From Mesorhizobium sp. B2-1-8 (lineage in GTDB: Bacteria > Pseudomonadota > Alphaproteobacteria > Rhizobiales > Rhizobiaceae), in contig NZ_CP083952.1 in assembly GCF_006442545.2 (NCBI RefSeq), positions 4,813,501 to 4,877,500 of the forward strand: a stretch of DNA of 64,000 nucleotides, given 5' to 3'. The position numbers and the translations under genes are program-made. Below the pieces are notes generated by a model, which was not told the DNA's origin, searched no databases, and was given only the letters and a program-made list of their open reading frames with translations. Positions 53,209 to 64,000 of this stretch are shown here, piece by piece; position 1 is the first letter of the stretch; each line of letters starts with the position of its first letter.

Positions 53209-53556
53209 TCAGCGGCCGGAGCAGCAGGAATTGATGAGTGCGCTCAGTGATGCCGATACATCGGCAAGTGCCGCGCGATCGACAGCATAGCGCGATCGTT
53301 GACGATCGGGCTCGAACCGAACCAGGCCGGCCTCGACCAATATCTTCAGATGCTGGGAGATGGTCGACTGCGCCAGATCGAAATGGTCGACGACCTCACG
53401 GCAGCAGCAGGAATTGCTGGCGGACAGATGCTTCAGTATCTCGATCCGCGCCGGATGCGAAAGTGCTGCGAACCGCGCCGCGACAGCGCGGCTGTCCGGC
53501 ATGCAGACGGACAGTGCCGAGACGGCGTGGTCTGGTATGGGGATGCACTCTGTCAT
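53209..53556 (-). CDS. ArsR/SmtB family regulator, cysteine-rich
   Basis: 115-residue winged-helix repressor. The helix-turn-helix is at about 49-75 (CREVVDHFDLAQSTISQHLKIL). Cysteines cluster at 50-52 (SCCCRE, at the start of the recognition region) and at 111-112 (SCCSGR, C-terminus), the type of positions used for thiophilic metals in this family. The first ATG lies inside a long palindrome, so translation may instead start at Met19 (53502). It heads an operon with the ATM1-type exporter. Confidence 0.88.
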   Translation of the reverse strand: MTECIPIPDHAVSALSVCMPDSRAVAARFAALSHPARIEILKHLSASNSCCCREVVDHFDLAQSTISQHLKILVEAGLVRFEPDRQRSRYAVDRAALADVSASLSALINSCCSGR

Positions 53557-53588
53557 CGTTCATCGGCGATAGACGATGACCGATGACA
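53551..53588. promoter_or_regulatory. Operator-like inverted repeat at the arsR start
   Basis: Arms TGTCATCGTTCATCG (53551-53565) and CGATGACCGATGACA (53574-53588) pair with one mismatch over 15 bp, with an 8-bp spacer. The left arm contains the first ATG of arsR (53554-53556). ArsR-family repressors bind such palindromes at their own promoters, so autoregulation of the arsR-ABC operon is a good inference. Confidence 0.65.
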
Positions 53589-53635
53589 GGGCAAGCTAGG
53601 CCGATGGGTAGATCGCCGGAATTGCCGGTCTCTCT

Positions 53636-55051
53636 CTATTCCGTCTTCGTGGTCGCGTGTTCACCCATCGCCTTGAAGTCGGCGGCTTCGCCTTCCTTCG
53701 ACTTTTCCGGGACTTTGAACACCTGCCCCGGCCAGATGCGGTTCGGATTCCTGATCTGGTCCTGGTTGGCGAGGTATATGGTGGAGTAGCGCGTGCCGTG
53801 ACCATAGACGCGCCGTGAAATCCGCCACAACGTATCATTGCGACGAATAATGACCGCGCCGTCGGCATGTTCGAGCTTGGGCGACACGATTTCAGGCACG
53901 TCGCTTGGCGGCGTGGCTGCCGCGACGACGGCCGAGGCATCGGCGGCCGGTGCGGTCCCCGCCGGAGCAGCGGCGGCCGCAGGCTTGGTCTCGGCCGGCT
54001 TGGTCCCGGCGGGTGCAACGGCGGCGACCGCCTCGCCCGCCTCGCGCTCGAAGGGCACTGCGGCACGAGCCACCACCTTCACGCCGTCGGCATCGAGGCC
54101 GTCGACGTGGATGGTGTAGCTGCCGACCGGAATGTCGCGCGTCGCCTCGACCAGGAAATGGCCGTCCGACGACGTCTGTGCGTCACCGAGCGGAATGTCG
54201 TTGGCATAGGCGCGCACCTTGCGGCCCGGATCGGCGAGGCCGGCGACAAAGATCTTGTTGCCTTCGATCTCGACCGCCTCGACGACGATCTTGGGTTCGG
54301 TCACAGCGGGCGCGGCCGGTGCCGCCGGAGCTGGCTTTGCTTCAACCACGCCTGGCGCGGTCGCCGCCGGCACGGCGGGCGCTGGAGCGGCAGCCTGGTC
54401 GCCGGTTGCCGGCGCAGGCTTTGTCTCGGGCGCCGGGACCGTCAGCAGTTCGGCCGGTTTGCCTGGCTCCTCGACCATGGCCAGCACCTGGCCAGCCGCA
54501 TTCGCCGGCACCGAGACCACGGCGGTCTGCGCCGAGGCGGTCACGACCGTGCCGACCGTCGAACGCAAGGCGATTGTATAGTCGCCGGGCTTCAGCGGAT
54601 CGTCGAGCACGATGACAAAGGCGCCATCGGGACCAGCCACCGTGGAGCCGATCACCGTCGTGCCGTTGAGGATTTCGACCTTCGAGTTGGGCGCCGCGTT
54701 GCCGGCAATGACGATCGAGCCGTTGCCCTCGACGCGCACGACGTCGAAAGTCGGGGCGATCGGACCCGCCGTCGCGGGCGCCGCAGGCGCCGCCGCATCG
54801 GTTGCGGGCGCTGCCGGGGCTGTTGCCTGGGGTGCCGTGGCCGGAGCGGCCGGCACCGCCGGAGCCGGCAGGCGCCCTTCCGTGCCCGGATCGGCCGGCT
54901 TCGGCGTCGCGGGCGGCGTCAACGCCGCGACTTCCGCCGGCGGCGTGCGATGAAGATACGGGTCGAGTGCGCCCGATACATAGGCGGTTCCCGCTGCCGC
55001 GACGATCCCACCCGCCGCGAACAAGAACGCCTTCAATGGATTGATCGCCAT
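53636..55051 (-). CDS. Membrane-anchored LysM-domain protein
   Basis: 471 residues: an N-terminal membrane helix (about 8-25), long Ala/Pro-rich linkers, two Ig-like/beta-sandwich segments (about 105-170 and 255-320), and a C-terminal LysM domain (NDTLWRISRRVYGHGTRYSTIY..., about 405-450) expected to bind peptidoglycan. Low-complexity linkers explain long open frames on the other strand. Probably acts in the periplasm, bridging inner membrane and wall; role unknown. Confidence 0.85.
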   Translation of the reverse strand: MAINPLKAFLFAAGGIVAAAGTAYVSGALDPYLHRTPPAEVAALTPPATPKPADPGTEGRLPAPAVPAAPATAPQATAPAAPATDAAAPAAPATAGPIAPTFDVVRVEGNGSIVIAGNAAPNSKVEILNGTTVIGSTVAGPDGAFVIVLDDPLKPGDYTIALRSTVGTVVTASAQTAVVSVPANAAGQVLAMVEEPGKPAELLTVPAPETKPAPATGDQAAAPAPAVPAATAPGVVEAKPAPAAPAAPAVTEPKIVVEAVEIEGNKIFVAGLADPGRKVRAYANDIPLGDAQTSSDGHFLVEATRDIPVGSYTIHVDGLDADGVKVVARAAVPFEREAGEAVAAVAPAGTKPAETKPAAAAAPAGTAPAADASAVVAAATPPSDVPEIVSPKLEHADGAVIIRRNDTLWRISRRVYGHGTRYSTIYLANQDQIRNPNRIWPGQVFKVPEKSKEGEAADFKAMGEHATTKTE

Positions 55052-55179
55052 GTACTTCCCTGCCCCTTAGCCACCTAACGCCGGTCTAGCGTGTTTTGCC
55101 ATGACCGACAAGAAAAAGCCCGGCCTTCTCAGCCCTTGGGGCTTGACCGCGCTTTCAGACCCAATCACCAATCATCGGT

Positions 55180-55791
55180 ATGAACACGATTCGATCCGTC
55201 TGCGTCTATTGCGGCTCGTCTCCGGGCCGCGATGAAATCTATGTCAAGGCCGGTCACCTGCTTGGACGCTCAATTGCCAAGTCAGGACTGCGGCTGGTCT
55301 ATGGCGGCGGCACCAAAGGCATCATGGGCGCCGTCGCCGAAGGCGCGCTCAAGGCCGGCGGCAAGGTGACGGGCATCATCCCGCGCTTCCTCATCAACAA
55401 GGAAGCAACCGAAACCGCGCTTGACCGGCTCGACGAGTTGCTGATCACCGACAACATGCACGAGCGCAAACACAAGATGTTCGAGAAATCCGACGCCTTT
55501 GTGGCGCTGCCCGGTGGCATCGGCACAGTCGAGGAGATCGTCGAGATCATGACCTGGGCGCAACTCGGCCATCACCGCAAGCCGATCGTCTTCGGCAATA
55601 TCAACGGATTCTGGGACCCGATGACGGCGATGCTTGACCACATGGCGGCGGAGGGCTTCATTCACACGGCGCAACGGGTCAAGCCGCTGGTCGTCAACGA
55701 TCCGGAGGCAATCGTCGCCGCCATCATGGTGGCCGGGTCCTCGGTCGACGCGCCGACGGAAGGCGTCCAGTCGGTGATCGACAAGATGTAG
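55180..55791 (+). CDS. TIGR00730 family Rossmann-fold protein (LOG-like phosphoribohydrolase)
   Basis: 203-residue protein of the LOG/cytokinin-riboside-monophosphate phosphoribohydrolase-like family. It has PGGIGTVEEIVE (about 111-122, the conserved PGGxGTxxE motif) and VYCGSSPGRDEIY at the N-terminus. Bacterial members release a nucleobase from nucleoside monophosphates; cytokinin formation has been shown for some plant-associated species. Whether this copy makes cytokinin is not shown by sequence. Confidence 0.9.
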   Translation: MNTIRSVCVYCGSSPGRDEIYVKAGHLLGRSIAKSGLRLVYGGGTKGIMGAVAEGALKAGGKVTGIIPRFLINKEATETALDRLDELLITDNMHERKHKMFEKSDAFVALPGGIGTVEEIVEIMTWAQLGHHRKPIVFGNINGFWDPMTAMLDHMAAEGFIHTAQRVKPLVVNDPEAIVAAIMVAGSSVDAPTEGVQSVIDKM

Positions 55792-55797
55792 AGTTAC

Positions 55798-55865
55798 GGG
55801 AGTATGGTAGTAGGTTTGCAGTCTCCGGCGTGTACACTTTTCCCCTACTCCCCTACTCCCCTACT
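55798..55865. repeat. Inverted and tandem repeat between convergent LOG and LysR genes
   Basis: CCCCTACT is repeated three times in tandem (55842-55865). Its CCTACTCCCCTACTCCC part (55844-55860) pairs with GGGAGTATGGTAGTAGG (55798-55814) at 15 of 17 positions, with a 29-base loop. The repeat includes the LysR stop codon (55853-55855). It could act as a bidirectional terminator. Confidence 0.55.
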
Positions 55866-56752
55866 CCCTCCCTCCGGGCAGCCTCCCGCAGGTCGGCGAT
55901 CACCGCGCGCCGGTCCTGTCGCCGCCAGGCGAGGTGGATGGAAACCATGCGCCCAAACCATGGCATGTCGCGGAACAGGATCGAAGGCGGCGCGGCAGTG
56001 CGCAGGCTTGCCTGCACGGTGGCGAGACCAAGGCCGGCGCTGACAAGCCCGAGCGAGGTCAGCGGGTCCGCCGTCTCGTAAGCGATATCGGGCGTAAAGC
56101 CAGCCTCTGCGCAGGCTGCTAGGAACTGGCCACGATTGGTATCGTCGGGCTGGCGCACCACGGTGATCCAGACGCGGCCGTCGAGATGACGTGGCTGGAT
56201 ATCGGCCACATCGGCGAGCGGATCGCCTTCGGGAATGGCCAGCACCAGCGGCTCGTGGCGTAGCGGCGTGCTGGCGATATCAGGATCGTCGGCCGTCGCG
56301 GGGGCGTACACCAAACCGAGATCCAGCGACCGCTGCCGAAGCCCCTCCATCTGCGCCGCCGAGCGCATGCTTATCAACTGCAGATGAAAATCCGGCCGGT
56401 CACGGCGGAACTGACGCAGCATGCCGGCGACAAGCCCGGCATGGACCGCACCCTCGACATAGCCGACGGCAAGACGCCCCGTGGCACCGCTGGCCAGATT
56501 GCGGCCAAGTTCCTCCAGCCGGCGCGCATTCGACAGCAAGGCACGGGCTTCGGTCAGGAAGGCGCGACCCTCGGCATTGAGATGAACACGCTGCTTTGCC
56601 CGCTCGAACAGAGGGACACCAAGCTGTTGCTCCAGTTGCATGATCTGCCGGCTGAGCGGCGATTGCGAGATATGCAGCAGTTCGGCGGCTCGACCGACAT
56701 TGCCGGTTTCGGCGACAGTGACGAAATATCTGATCTGGCGTAGGTCGAACAT
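55853..56752 (-). CDS. LysR family transcriptional regulator
   Basis: 299 residues: N-terminal helix-turn-helix ([23 protein letters not shown] and [13 protein letters not shown], about 4-45) and a substrate-binding domain (about 90-290). The start at 56752 (MFDLRQIRY) is preferred to one seven codons earlier. It is divergent from a muconolactone-isomerase-like gene and an SDR, the probable targets. The extreme C-terminus overlaps an 8-bp tandem repeat. Confidence 0.9.
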   Translation of the reverse strand: MFDLRQIRYFVTVAETGNVGRAAELLHISQSPLSRQIMQLEQQLGVPLFERAKQRVHLNAEGRAFLTEARALLSNARRLEELGRNLASGATGRLAVGYVEGAVHAGLVAGMLRQFRRDRPDFHLQLISMRSAAQMEGLRQRSLDLGLVYAPATADDPDIASTPLRHEPLVLAIPEGDPLADVADIQPRHLDGRVWITVVRQPDDTNRGQFLAACAEAGFTPDIAYETADPLTSLGLVSAGLGLATVQASLRTAAPPSILFRDMPWFGRMVSIHLAWRRQDRRAVIADLREAARREGVGE

Positions 56753-56837
56753 TTTTAGCTCCTCGACACCCAAGTCCTCTCAGGTCTCAACTTTAGCCTA
56801 ATCAGTCTTGGACAGTCTTACCAGTCGGCGCGATACC

Positions 56838-56861
56838 TCCTGTCATCCCCCCACGACAGGA
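56838..56861 (+). promoter_or_regulatory. Leader hairpin overlapping the Shine-Dalgarno of the isomerase-like gene
   Basis: TCCTGTC (56838-56844) pairs with GACAGGA (56855-56861) around a C-rich loop. AGGAG at 56858-56862, the likely ribosome-binding site of the gene starting at 56869, is partly inside the 3' arm. It may limit translation, but it is short and unsupported by comparison. Confidence 0.35.
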
Positions 56862-56868
56862 GACCGAA

Positions 56869-57159
56869 ATGCAGTTCCTTGCCCTTCTCACCCGCAACAC
56901 CGAAAAGTTCACCGACGCCGACTTCACGCCCCTTCTGCCTGGCGAAGCCGAGCAGCGCCGCACCCTCTATGCCGAAGGCGCCGTGCGTCAGATCTGGAAC
57001 CGCGGCGACATTCCCGGCAGCGGCATGATGTTCGAAGCCGGCAGCGACGCCGATGTGCGCGGCCACCTCGCCACCTTGCCGCTGGTCAAGGCCGGCATGA
57101 TGGACATTGCCGCGGTCGTGCCGCTCAACCCCTATCCCGGCTTTGGGCCGAAGCGCTGA
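56869..57159 (+). CDS. Muconolactone delta-isomerase family protein
   Basis: 96-residue protein of the muconolactone-isomerase-like family (ferredoxin-like barrel). MQFLALLTRNTEKF at the N-terminus, EAEQRRTLYAEGAVRQIWNRGD in the middle and MDIAAVVPLNPYPGF near the end fit. True muconolactone isomerases act in aromatic catabolism, but no catechol-pathway genes lie nearby, so the real substrate is open. A divergent LysR gene precedes it and an SDR follows 129 bp later. Confidence 0.82.
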   Translation: MQFLALLTRNTEKFTDADFTPLLPGEAEQRRTLYAEGAVRQIWNRGDIPGSGMMFEAGSDADVRGHLATLPLVKAGMMDIAAVVPLNPYPGFGPKR

Positions 57160-57288
57160 GACTGACGGCCGCGACAAAAGCGCCTTGCATGTCATCAAGC
57201 CACGCGGCACGCTGATGCTGCCGCTTTGCCGAGGCCAGACGAGCCTTCAGGCTGGCGAGCGACAAATCGCAATCGATGAAGGTGCAAA

Positions 57289-58071
57289 TTGCATTCGACT
57301 GACTATCTCGGCCGCCTGTTCGGCCTCGAGGGCAAGCATGCCTTCATCACCGGCGCCAGCCGCGGCCTGGGCGTGGCCTTCGCGGAGGCGCTTGCGAGCG
57401 CCGGCGCGCGCGTCACGATCGGCGGCCGCAAGGCCGACGATCTGAAAGCGGCCGCAGACAGGCTGCGCGCCGCGGGCCATTCGATTGCGGAAGCGGTGAT
57501 CGACGTGACCGACACAAGGTCGGTCGACAGCGCGATCGCGGCGGCGGAAACCGGCACCGCACCGATCGACATCCTGGTCAACAATGCCGGCGTCCAGCGA
57601 CGAGCACCGCTGGAGACCTTCAGTGACGCCGACTGGGACACGCTTATGGCCACCAACCTGGACGGCGTGTTCAAGGTGAGCCGGGCCGTCGTGAAGGGTA
57701 TGATCGCTCGCCAAAGGGGGGCGATCATCAATGTCTCCTCGGTGCAGAGCGTGCTCGCGCGGCCCTCGATCGCGCCTTACGCGGCGAGCAAGGGCGCCAT
57801 CACCATGCTGACCAAGTCGATGGCCGGCGAATGGGGCCAGCACGGCGTGCGCGTCAACGCCATCGCGCCGGGCTATTTCAAGACCGAACTCAACTCTGCG
57901 CTGGTCGCCGACGAGACATTCTCCGCCTGGCTGACCGGCCGCACGCCGATGCGGCGCTGGGGCGAGGTGCGGGAGCTCGCGGGCGCCGCCGTGTTCCTGG
58001 CGTCCGACGCCGCCAGTTTCGTGAGCGGACAGACACTGCTGGTGGATGGCGGGATCACCAGCGTCCTTTAG
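57289..58071 (+). CDS. SDR family oxidoreductase
   Basis: 260-residue classical SDR. It has TGASRGLGVAFAEAL (about 19-33), NNAG (about 97-100), Ser in INVSSVQSV (about 147), Tyr/Lys in YAASKGAIT (about 164-168) and the classic tail SGQTLLVDGGITS. The predicted start is TTG at 57289, with GAAGGTG 5 bases upstream; no better in-frame ATG precedes the cofactor motif. It belongs with the isomerase-like gene and LysR regulator as a likely small catabolic unit. Confidence 0.87.
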   Translation: MHSTDYLGRLFGLEGKHAFITGASRGLGVAFAEALASAGARVTIGGRKADDLKAAADRLRAAGHSIAEAVIDVTDTRSVDSAIAAAETGTAPIDILVNNAGVQRRAPLETFSDADWDTLMATNLDGVFKVSRAVVKGMIARQRGAIINVSSVQSVLARPSIAPYAASKGAITMLTKSMAGEWGQHGVRVNAIAPGYFKTELNSALVADETFSAWLTGRTPMRRWGEVRELAGAAVFLASDAASFVSGQTLLVDGGITSVL

Positions 58072-58179
58072 GAAGGCGTGCCGTCACGAAACAGTCACAC
58101 TAAATCGGGGATGCCATGCTAGAAATCGCGCTTGGCCGCTCCCGCGACCCCCACTGCATCAGTGACCGGCGAAGCCGCC

Positions 58180-59176
58180 ATGAACATCGCCATCCCCTCC
58201 GAAGGCACCGACCTGTCGCCTTACCTGCCCGATGAGCACGGGCTGTTCTTCACCAAACTTTACCACCGAGGGCGCGCGCACCAGGGATGCCGCCGCCGCG
58301 CACTGGACATGGCGCAGCTACCAGCTTTCCGACATGCGCGCCCGCCACGAGATCGGCGCCGATCAGGCCTTGCCGGCGCAGGTGCGCGAAGCTTTCCTGA
58401 GCGCCAGCCATGGCTGCCATATCGACCTCGAGGATGACTGGCTCTATGGCGATCTGCCGGACCTGCGCCACGACTATTCGGCGGAAGCAGGCGGGCTTGG
58501 TCATTTCCGCTTCGCCCTCAACGATACGATGCTGGTCGGCGCCCGCAAGCAACCGCTGCAATCGGTCGACAACATCCGCAAGGCGATCGAGAACGGATCG
58601 CGCAAATTCCGCTCTCCGGCCGAACTGATCGAGGCTGTCGTCGGCCAGTCGTTCGACGGAATGGCGGCGGAACTCGCGACACTCAGCGACAGTCTCGACG
58701 GCATCGAGGACCGTATCGTCTGCGACGCATGGCACAATGAGCGGCAGGCGCTGGTCGATGCACGCCGGCACCTGGTGGTCATCCATCGGCAGATGGCGAC
58801 GCTGACCAATCTGTTTCGCCATCTCGACCATTCACACCGCAACGACTTGCCGGATTCGATCAACGACATGGCGGCGCGGCTGTCACACCGCGCCCAGACG
58901 CTGCACTATGATGGCGAGCAGTTGCAGGCGCGCACGCGGCTGCTGCAGGACGAGCTGATGGCCAAGCTGACGACGCAGTCGAACCGGCTGCTTTACGTGC
59001 TGTCGGTGATGACGGCGGTGCTGTTGCCGATGACCATCATCTCGGGCCTGTTCGGCATGAATGTCGGCGGATTGCCGCTGGTCAACGCCCCTTTGGGCTT
59101 CTGGGTGGTCACCGCCGTATCGCTGCTGATCGCGGGCGTGACCTATCTTTTCGTCAGGCGGATCGGACAGATGTAG
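58180..59176 (+). pseudogene. CorA/ZntB family metal transporter with a one-base frameshift
   Basis: The reading frame begins MNIAIPSEGTDLSPYLPDEHGLFFTK (from 58180) and shifts at the TTT run 58259-58261. Deleting one T gives TKLTTEGARTRDAA and joins the downstream frame exactly, restoring a 331-residue protein, the family length. The rest is intact: cytoplasmic domain, long helices, and a C-terminal two-helix pore with the GMN motif (GLFGMNVGGLPL). ZntB-like members export or import Zn2+/divalent cations. A downstream in-frame start at 58232 could give an altered N-terminus. It is convergent with rarD, whose end overlaps it by 23 bp. Confidence 0.8.
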
Positions 59177-60080
59177 CCCGGCGCGCCGTCGCCAGCATGG
59201 ACCAGGAATAGACCGCAAGCGCCGCCCAGATCAAGGCAAAAGCGATGGCCTGCGTGGTGCCGAACGGCTCGTCGAAGATCAGTACGGCAATCAGGAACAC
59301 CATGGTCGGCGCTATGTACTGCATGATGCCGATGGTCGAGAGGCGCAGCAGCTTGGCGCCGAAGGCGAACAGCAGCAGCGGCACGGCGGTCACCGGCCCG
59401 CAGCCGATGAGCAGCGCGGTGTCGCTGCCGTTGCTGGAGACGAAATGATCTTGCCCGGTGGCGATCAGGAAGATGATGTAGCCCAGCGCCGGCACCGACA
59501 GCAAAAGCACTTCGAGCAGGAAACCCTGGCTGGGACCGATCGGCAGCGTCTTGCGGAAGAAACCGTAGGCGGCGAAGGAAAATGCCAATGCCAGCGACAC
59601 CCAGGGCAGCTTGCCGCCCTCGATCGTCAGCACGGCGACGGCGACCGCAGCAAGTGCCACCGCCGCGATCTGCAGCCGGTCGAGCCGCTCGCCGAGCAGC
59701 AGCGCGCCGACGACGACGCTGACCAGCGGGTTGATGTAATAGCCCAGCGCGGTCTCGACCGTGCGATCGACGGCGATCGCCCAGACATAGATGCCCCAGT
59801 TGACCGAGATCAGCGCCGCCGTCAGCGCCGCCATGGCGATGGTGCGGGGCGAACGGATTGCCGCCTTGAAGTCCGCCGTGCGGCCGGCCCAGATCAGGAC
59901 CGCCGCGGCAATCGGCACCGACCAGACGATGCGATGTGCGATGACCTCGGCGAGCGGCAGATGCGCCACCGCCTTCATGTAGAAGGGCAGCAACCCCCAC
60001 AAGAGATAGGCACCCAGCGCCAGCAGGAAGCCGCGGCGGGCTTTGGAATCTGCATCGGAGATAATTGCTTCAGCGGCCAT
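59154..60080 (-). CDS. rarD: EamA family transporter RarD
   Basis: 308-residue ten-helix membrane protein of the DMT superfamily. The RarD signatures are GAYLLWGLLPFYMKAV (about 22-37), AHRIVWSVP (about 48-56) and LGYYINPLVSVVVGALLLGERL (about 107-128). Chloramphenicol resistance has been reported for related RarD proteins; substrate is otherwise unknown. The stop overlaps the convergent CorA-type gene by 23 bp. Confidence 0.9.
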   Translation of the reverse strand: MAAEAIISDADSKARRGFLLALGAYLLWGLLPFYMKAVAHLPLAEVIAHRIVWSVPIAAAVLIWAGRTADFKAAIRSPRTIAMAALTAALISVNWGIYVWAIAVDRTVETALGYYINPLVSVVVGALLLGERLDRLQIAAVALAAVAVAVLTIEGGKLPWVSLALAFSFAAYGFFRKTLPIGPSQGFLLEVLLLSVPALGYIIFLIATGQDHFVSSNGSDTALLIGCGPVTAVPLLLFAFGAKLLRLSTIGIMQYIAPTMVFLIAVLIFDEPFGTTQAIAFALIWAALAVYSWSMLATARRATSVRSA

Positions 60081-60163
60081 GGCCCAACGCTATGGCCCAG
60101 TAACCTTGGCAAGACCATCGCAAAGTTCTGATGGATCAATGGACTTTCGCTGATGGTTCAAGC

Positions 60164-63202
<3,039 letters not shown>

Positions 63203-63206
<4 letters not shown>

Positions 63207-63694
63207 GGTCTTTCCTCCGGCGGCCATTGGTCGGTGTCGTGGTCAGGGTGCTGATAGGAGACGAGTTCGGCGAGATAGGGGGCCGAGCCCATATCCGCCA
63301 TCGTGTCCTCGCCCGGCAATCGTGGAATGGAATCCACATAGGGCAGTTTTGCTTCCGTGCCCCATTGGATGGTCGGCGCGATACCAGCCGGATCGTCGAA
63401 GGCGGCGATCGCCAGCGACATGCCGTCCGGCGCCTCGAAGGTCAGCGGCGTGCCGCAGTCGGCGCAGAAGCCGCGCCAGGCGGCATTGGAGGACCGGAAC
63501 CGCTTGGGCTCGCCGCGCGTCCAGTCGAGCTTGGCGCCGCGCACCGAGACCAGCGGCAGGTAGAAATTGCCGCTCGCCTTCTGGCACATGCGGCAGTGGC
63601 AGACCGAGGCGTCGCCAAGCGCGCCTTCGACGCGGAAGCGCACAGCGCCGCATTGGCAGCCGCCGGTGTAGACCGGCCGGTTGTCGAGGCTCAT
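63203..63694 (-). CDS. GFA family zinc-binding protein (first of a tandem pair)
   Basis: 163-residue paralogue of the next gene: GGCQCGAVRF, CHCRMCQK and FCADCGTPL are all present, at similar spacing. Both proteins end with a similar YQHPDHDT / FQHPDHET block, so the pair arose by local duplication. The stop overlaps the start of the second GFA gene. It is 6 bp from the VOC gene stop. Confidence 0.88.
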
Positions 63695-63700
63695 CGGTTT

Positions 63701-64000
63701 TCACTCCGGATCATGGCAGACCGCCTCGACATTGTTGCCATCGGGATCGAAGACGAAGGCGCCGTAGTAGTTAGGGTGATAGTGCGGACGCAGGCCCGGC
63801 CCACCATTGTCCATGCCGCCGGCTGCAAGGGCGGCGGCATGGAAGGCGTCGACCTCGGCGCGGCTGCGCGCGGTGAAGGCGACGTGCTGGTGATCCCGGG
63901 GCTTTTCCCTGGCCGCGCTCAGCCAGAACACCGGCCGGTCGCGGCCATAGCCACCGACCTTGGCGCCACCGGTATATTCCTGCGGGACCATGTAAAGCAG
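63701..64000 (-). CDS. VOC family protein, 5' end beyond window edge
   Basis: C-terminal about 100 codons of a glyoxalase/VOC-type protein; the reading frame continues to position 64000. ARSRAEVDAFHAAALAAGG, GLRPHYHPNYYGAFVFDPDGNNVEAVCHD is the typical end, with a metal-ligand Glu in NVEAV. An internal Met (63991) is not the true start. It heads the minus-strand chain leading to cimA. Confidence 0.85.
   Translation of the reverse strand: MLYMVPQEYTGGAKVGGYGRDRPVFWLSAAREKPRDHQHVAFTARSRAEVDAFHAAALAAGGMDNGGPGLRPHYHPNYYGAFVFDPDGNNVEAVCHDPE

Noticed and set aside
51285-53234. 649-residue open frame on the plus strand opposite the ATM1-type exporter
   Set aside because: Antisense of a gene with full ABC motifs; composition (His, Asp, Arg, Gly rich) is that of a reverse-frame artefact.
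53867-55078. 403-residue plus-strand frame opposite the LysM gene
   Set aside because: Explained by the Ala/Pro-rich linkers of the LysM protein read in reverse.
55842-55865. Short tandem repeats as a possible CRISPR array
   Set aside because: Units are only 8 bp with no spacers, and no cas genes are present anywhere in the window.

Overview
This is a GC-rich, densely coding chromosomal window from an alphaproteobacterium. Protein content and gene order point to the Rhizobiales, most likely Mesorhizobium or a close relative. This is inferred from gene order (dnaB-radA-cvpA-purF; psd-pssA; fabD-fabG-acpP-fabF-mltG-yicC-gmk), protein flavour and GANTC sites; no 16S rRNA or tRNA gene is present to confirm it. 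About 60 genes are recognisable and nearly all are core or ordinary metabolic genes. I found no CRISPR array, prophage, toxin-antitoxin pair or secretion cluster. I also found no clearly undescribed multigene system. The real novelties are local: one insertion sequence, one frameshift, several operator-like palindromes and some unusual protein architectures.

Layout. 1-9.6 kb: leucyl aminopeptidase (cut by the window edge) diverges from an envelope/LPS-transport run lptF-lptG-lptD-surA-like-pdxA-ksgA, followed by a DUF1330 gene. 9.6-16.1 kb, minus strand: fabD, fabG, acpP, fabF, mltG, yicC and gmk, i.e. fatty-acid elongation with cell-wall and nucleotide functions. 16.4-18.3 kb: an LTA-synthase-like alkaline-phosphatase-superfamily membrane enzyme. 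18.4-21.6 kb: a von Willebrand/TadE-like pilus-assembly-type gene split by a 1550-bp IS5-like element with visible inverted repeats and a 6-bp target duplication. 22-32.8 kb, plus strand: rpsF, rpsR, rplI, a cyclopropane-fatty-acid-synthase-like methyltransferase, ynfA, an Rsm22-like methyltransferase, dnaB, radA, cvpA, purF and an SDR.

33-49.6 kb is a mixed metabolic region. It holds OsmC, an S10 carboxypeptidase, agmatine deiminase with a polyamine-binding protein and a LuxR-type regulator, a GST with a histone-H1-like tail, a VOC protein, and two EamA transporters. It continues with LysR/tautomerase, an acyltransferase-acyl-CoA-ligase fusion, an NAD-binding protein with a TetR regulator, and psd-pssA for phosphatidylethanolamine synthesis. 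49.8-64 kb: an SMP-30 protein, an ABM monooxygenase gene behind a SoxR-box-like palindrome, an arsR-atm1-type operon behind a 15-bp inverted repeat, a LysM protein, a LOG-family protein, and LysR/muconolactone-isomerase-like/SDR genes. It ends with a frameshifted CorA/ZntB transporter, rarD, and a tightly overlapping minus-strand chain VOC-GFA-GFA-pip-cimA that runs off the right edge.

The best leads are: (i) the IS insertion, whose removal restores the host reading frame exactly; (ii) the one-base frameshift in the CorA-type gene; (iii) the cysteine-rich ArsR/Atm1 operon with its own palindrome; (iv) the SoxR-like palindrome before the ABM gene; (v) a cluster of four GANTC methylation sites upstream of dnaB; (vi) the H1-tailed GST; and (vii) a hairpin that ends cfa and buries the ynfA ribosome-binding site.
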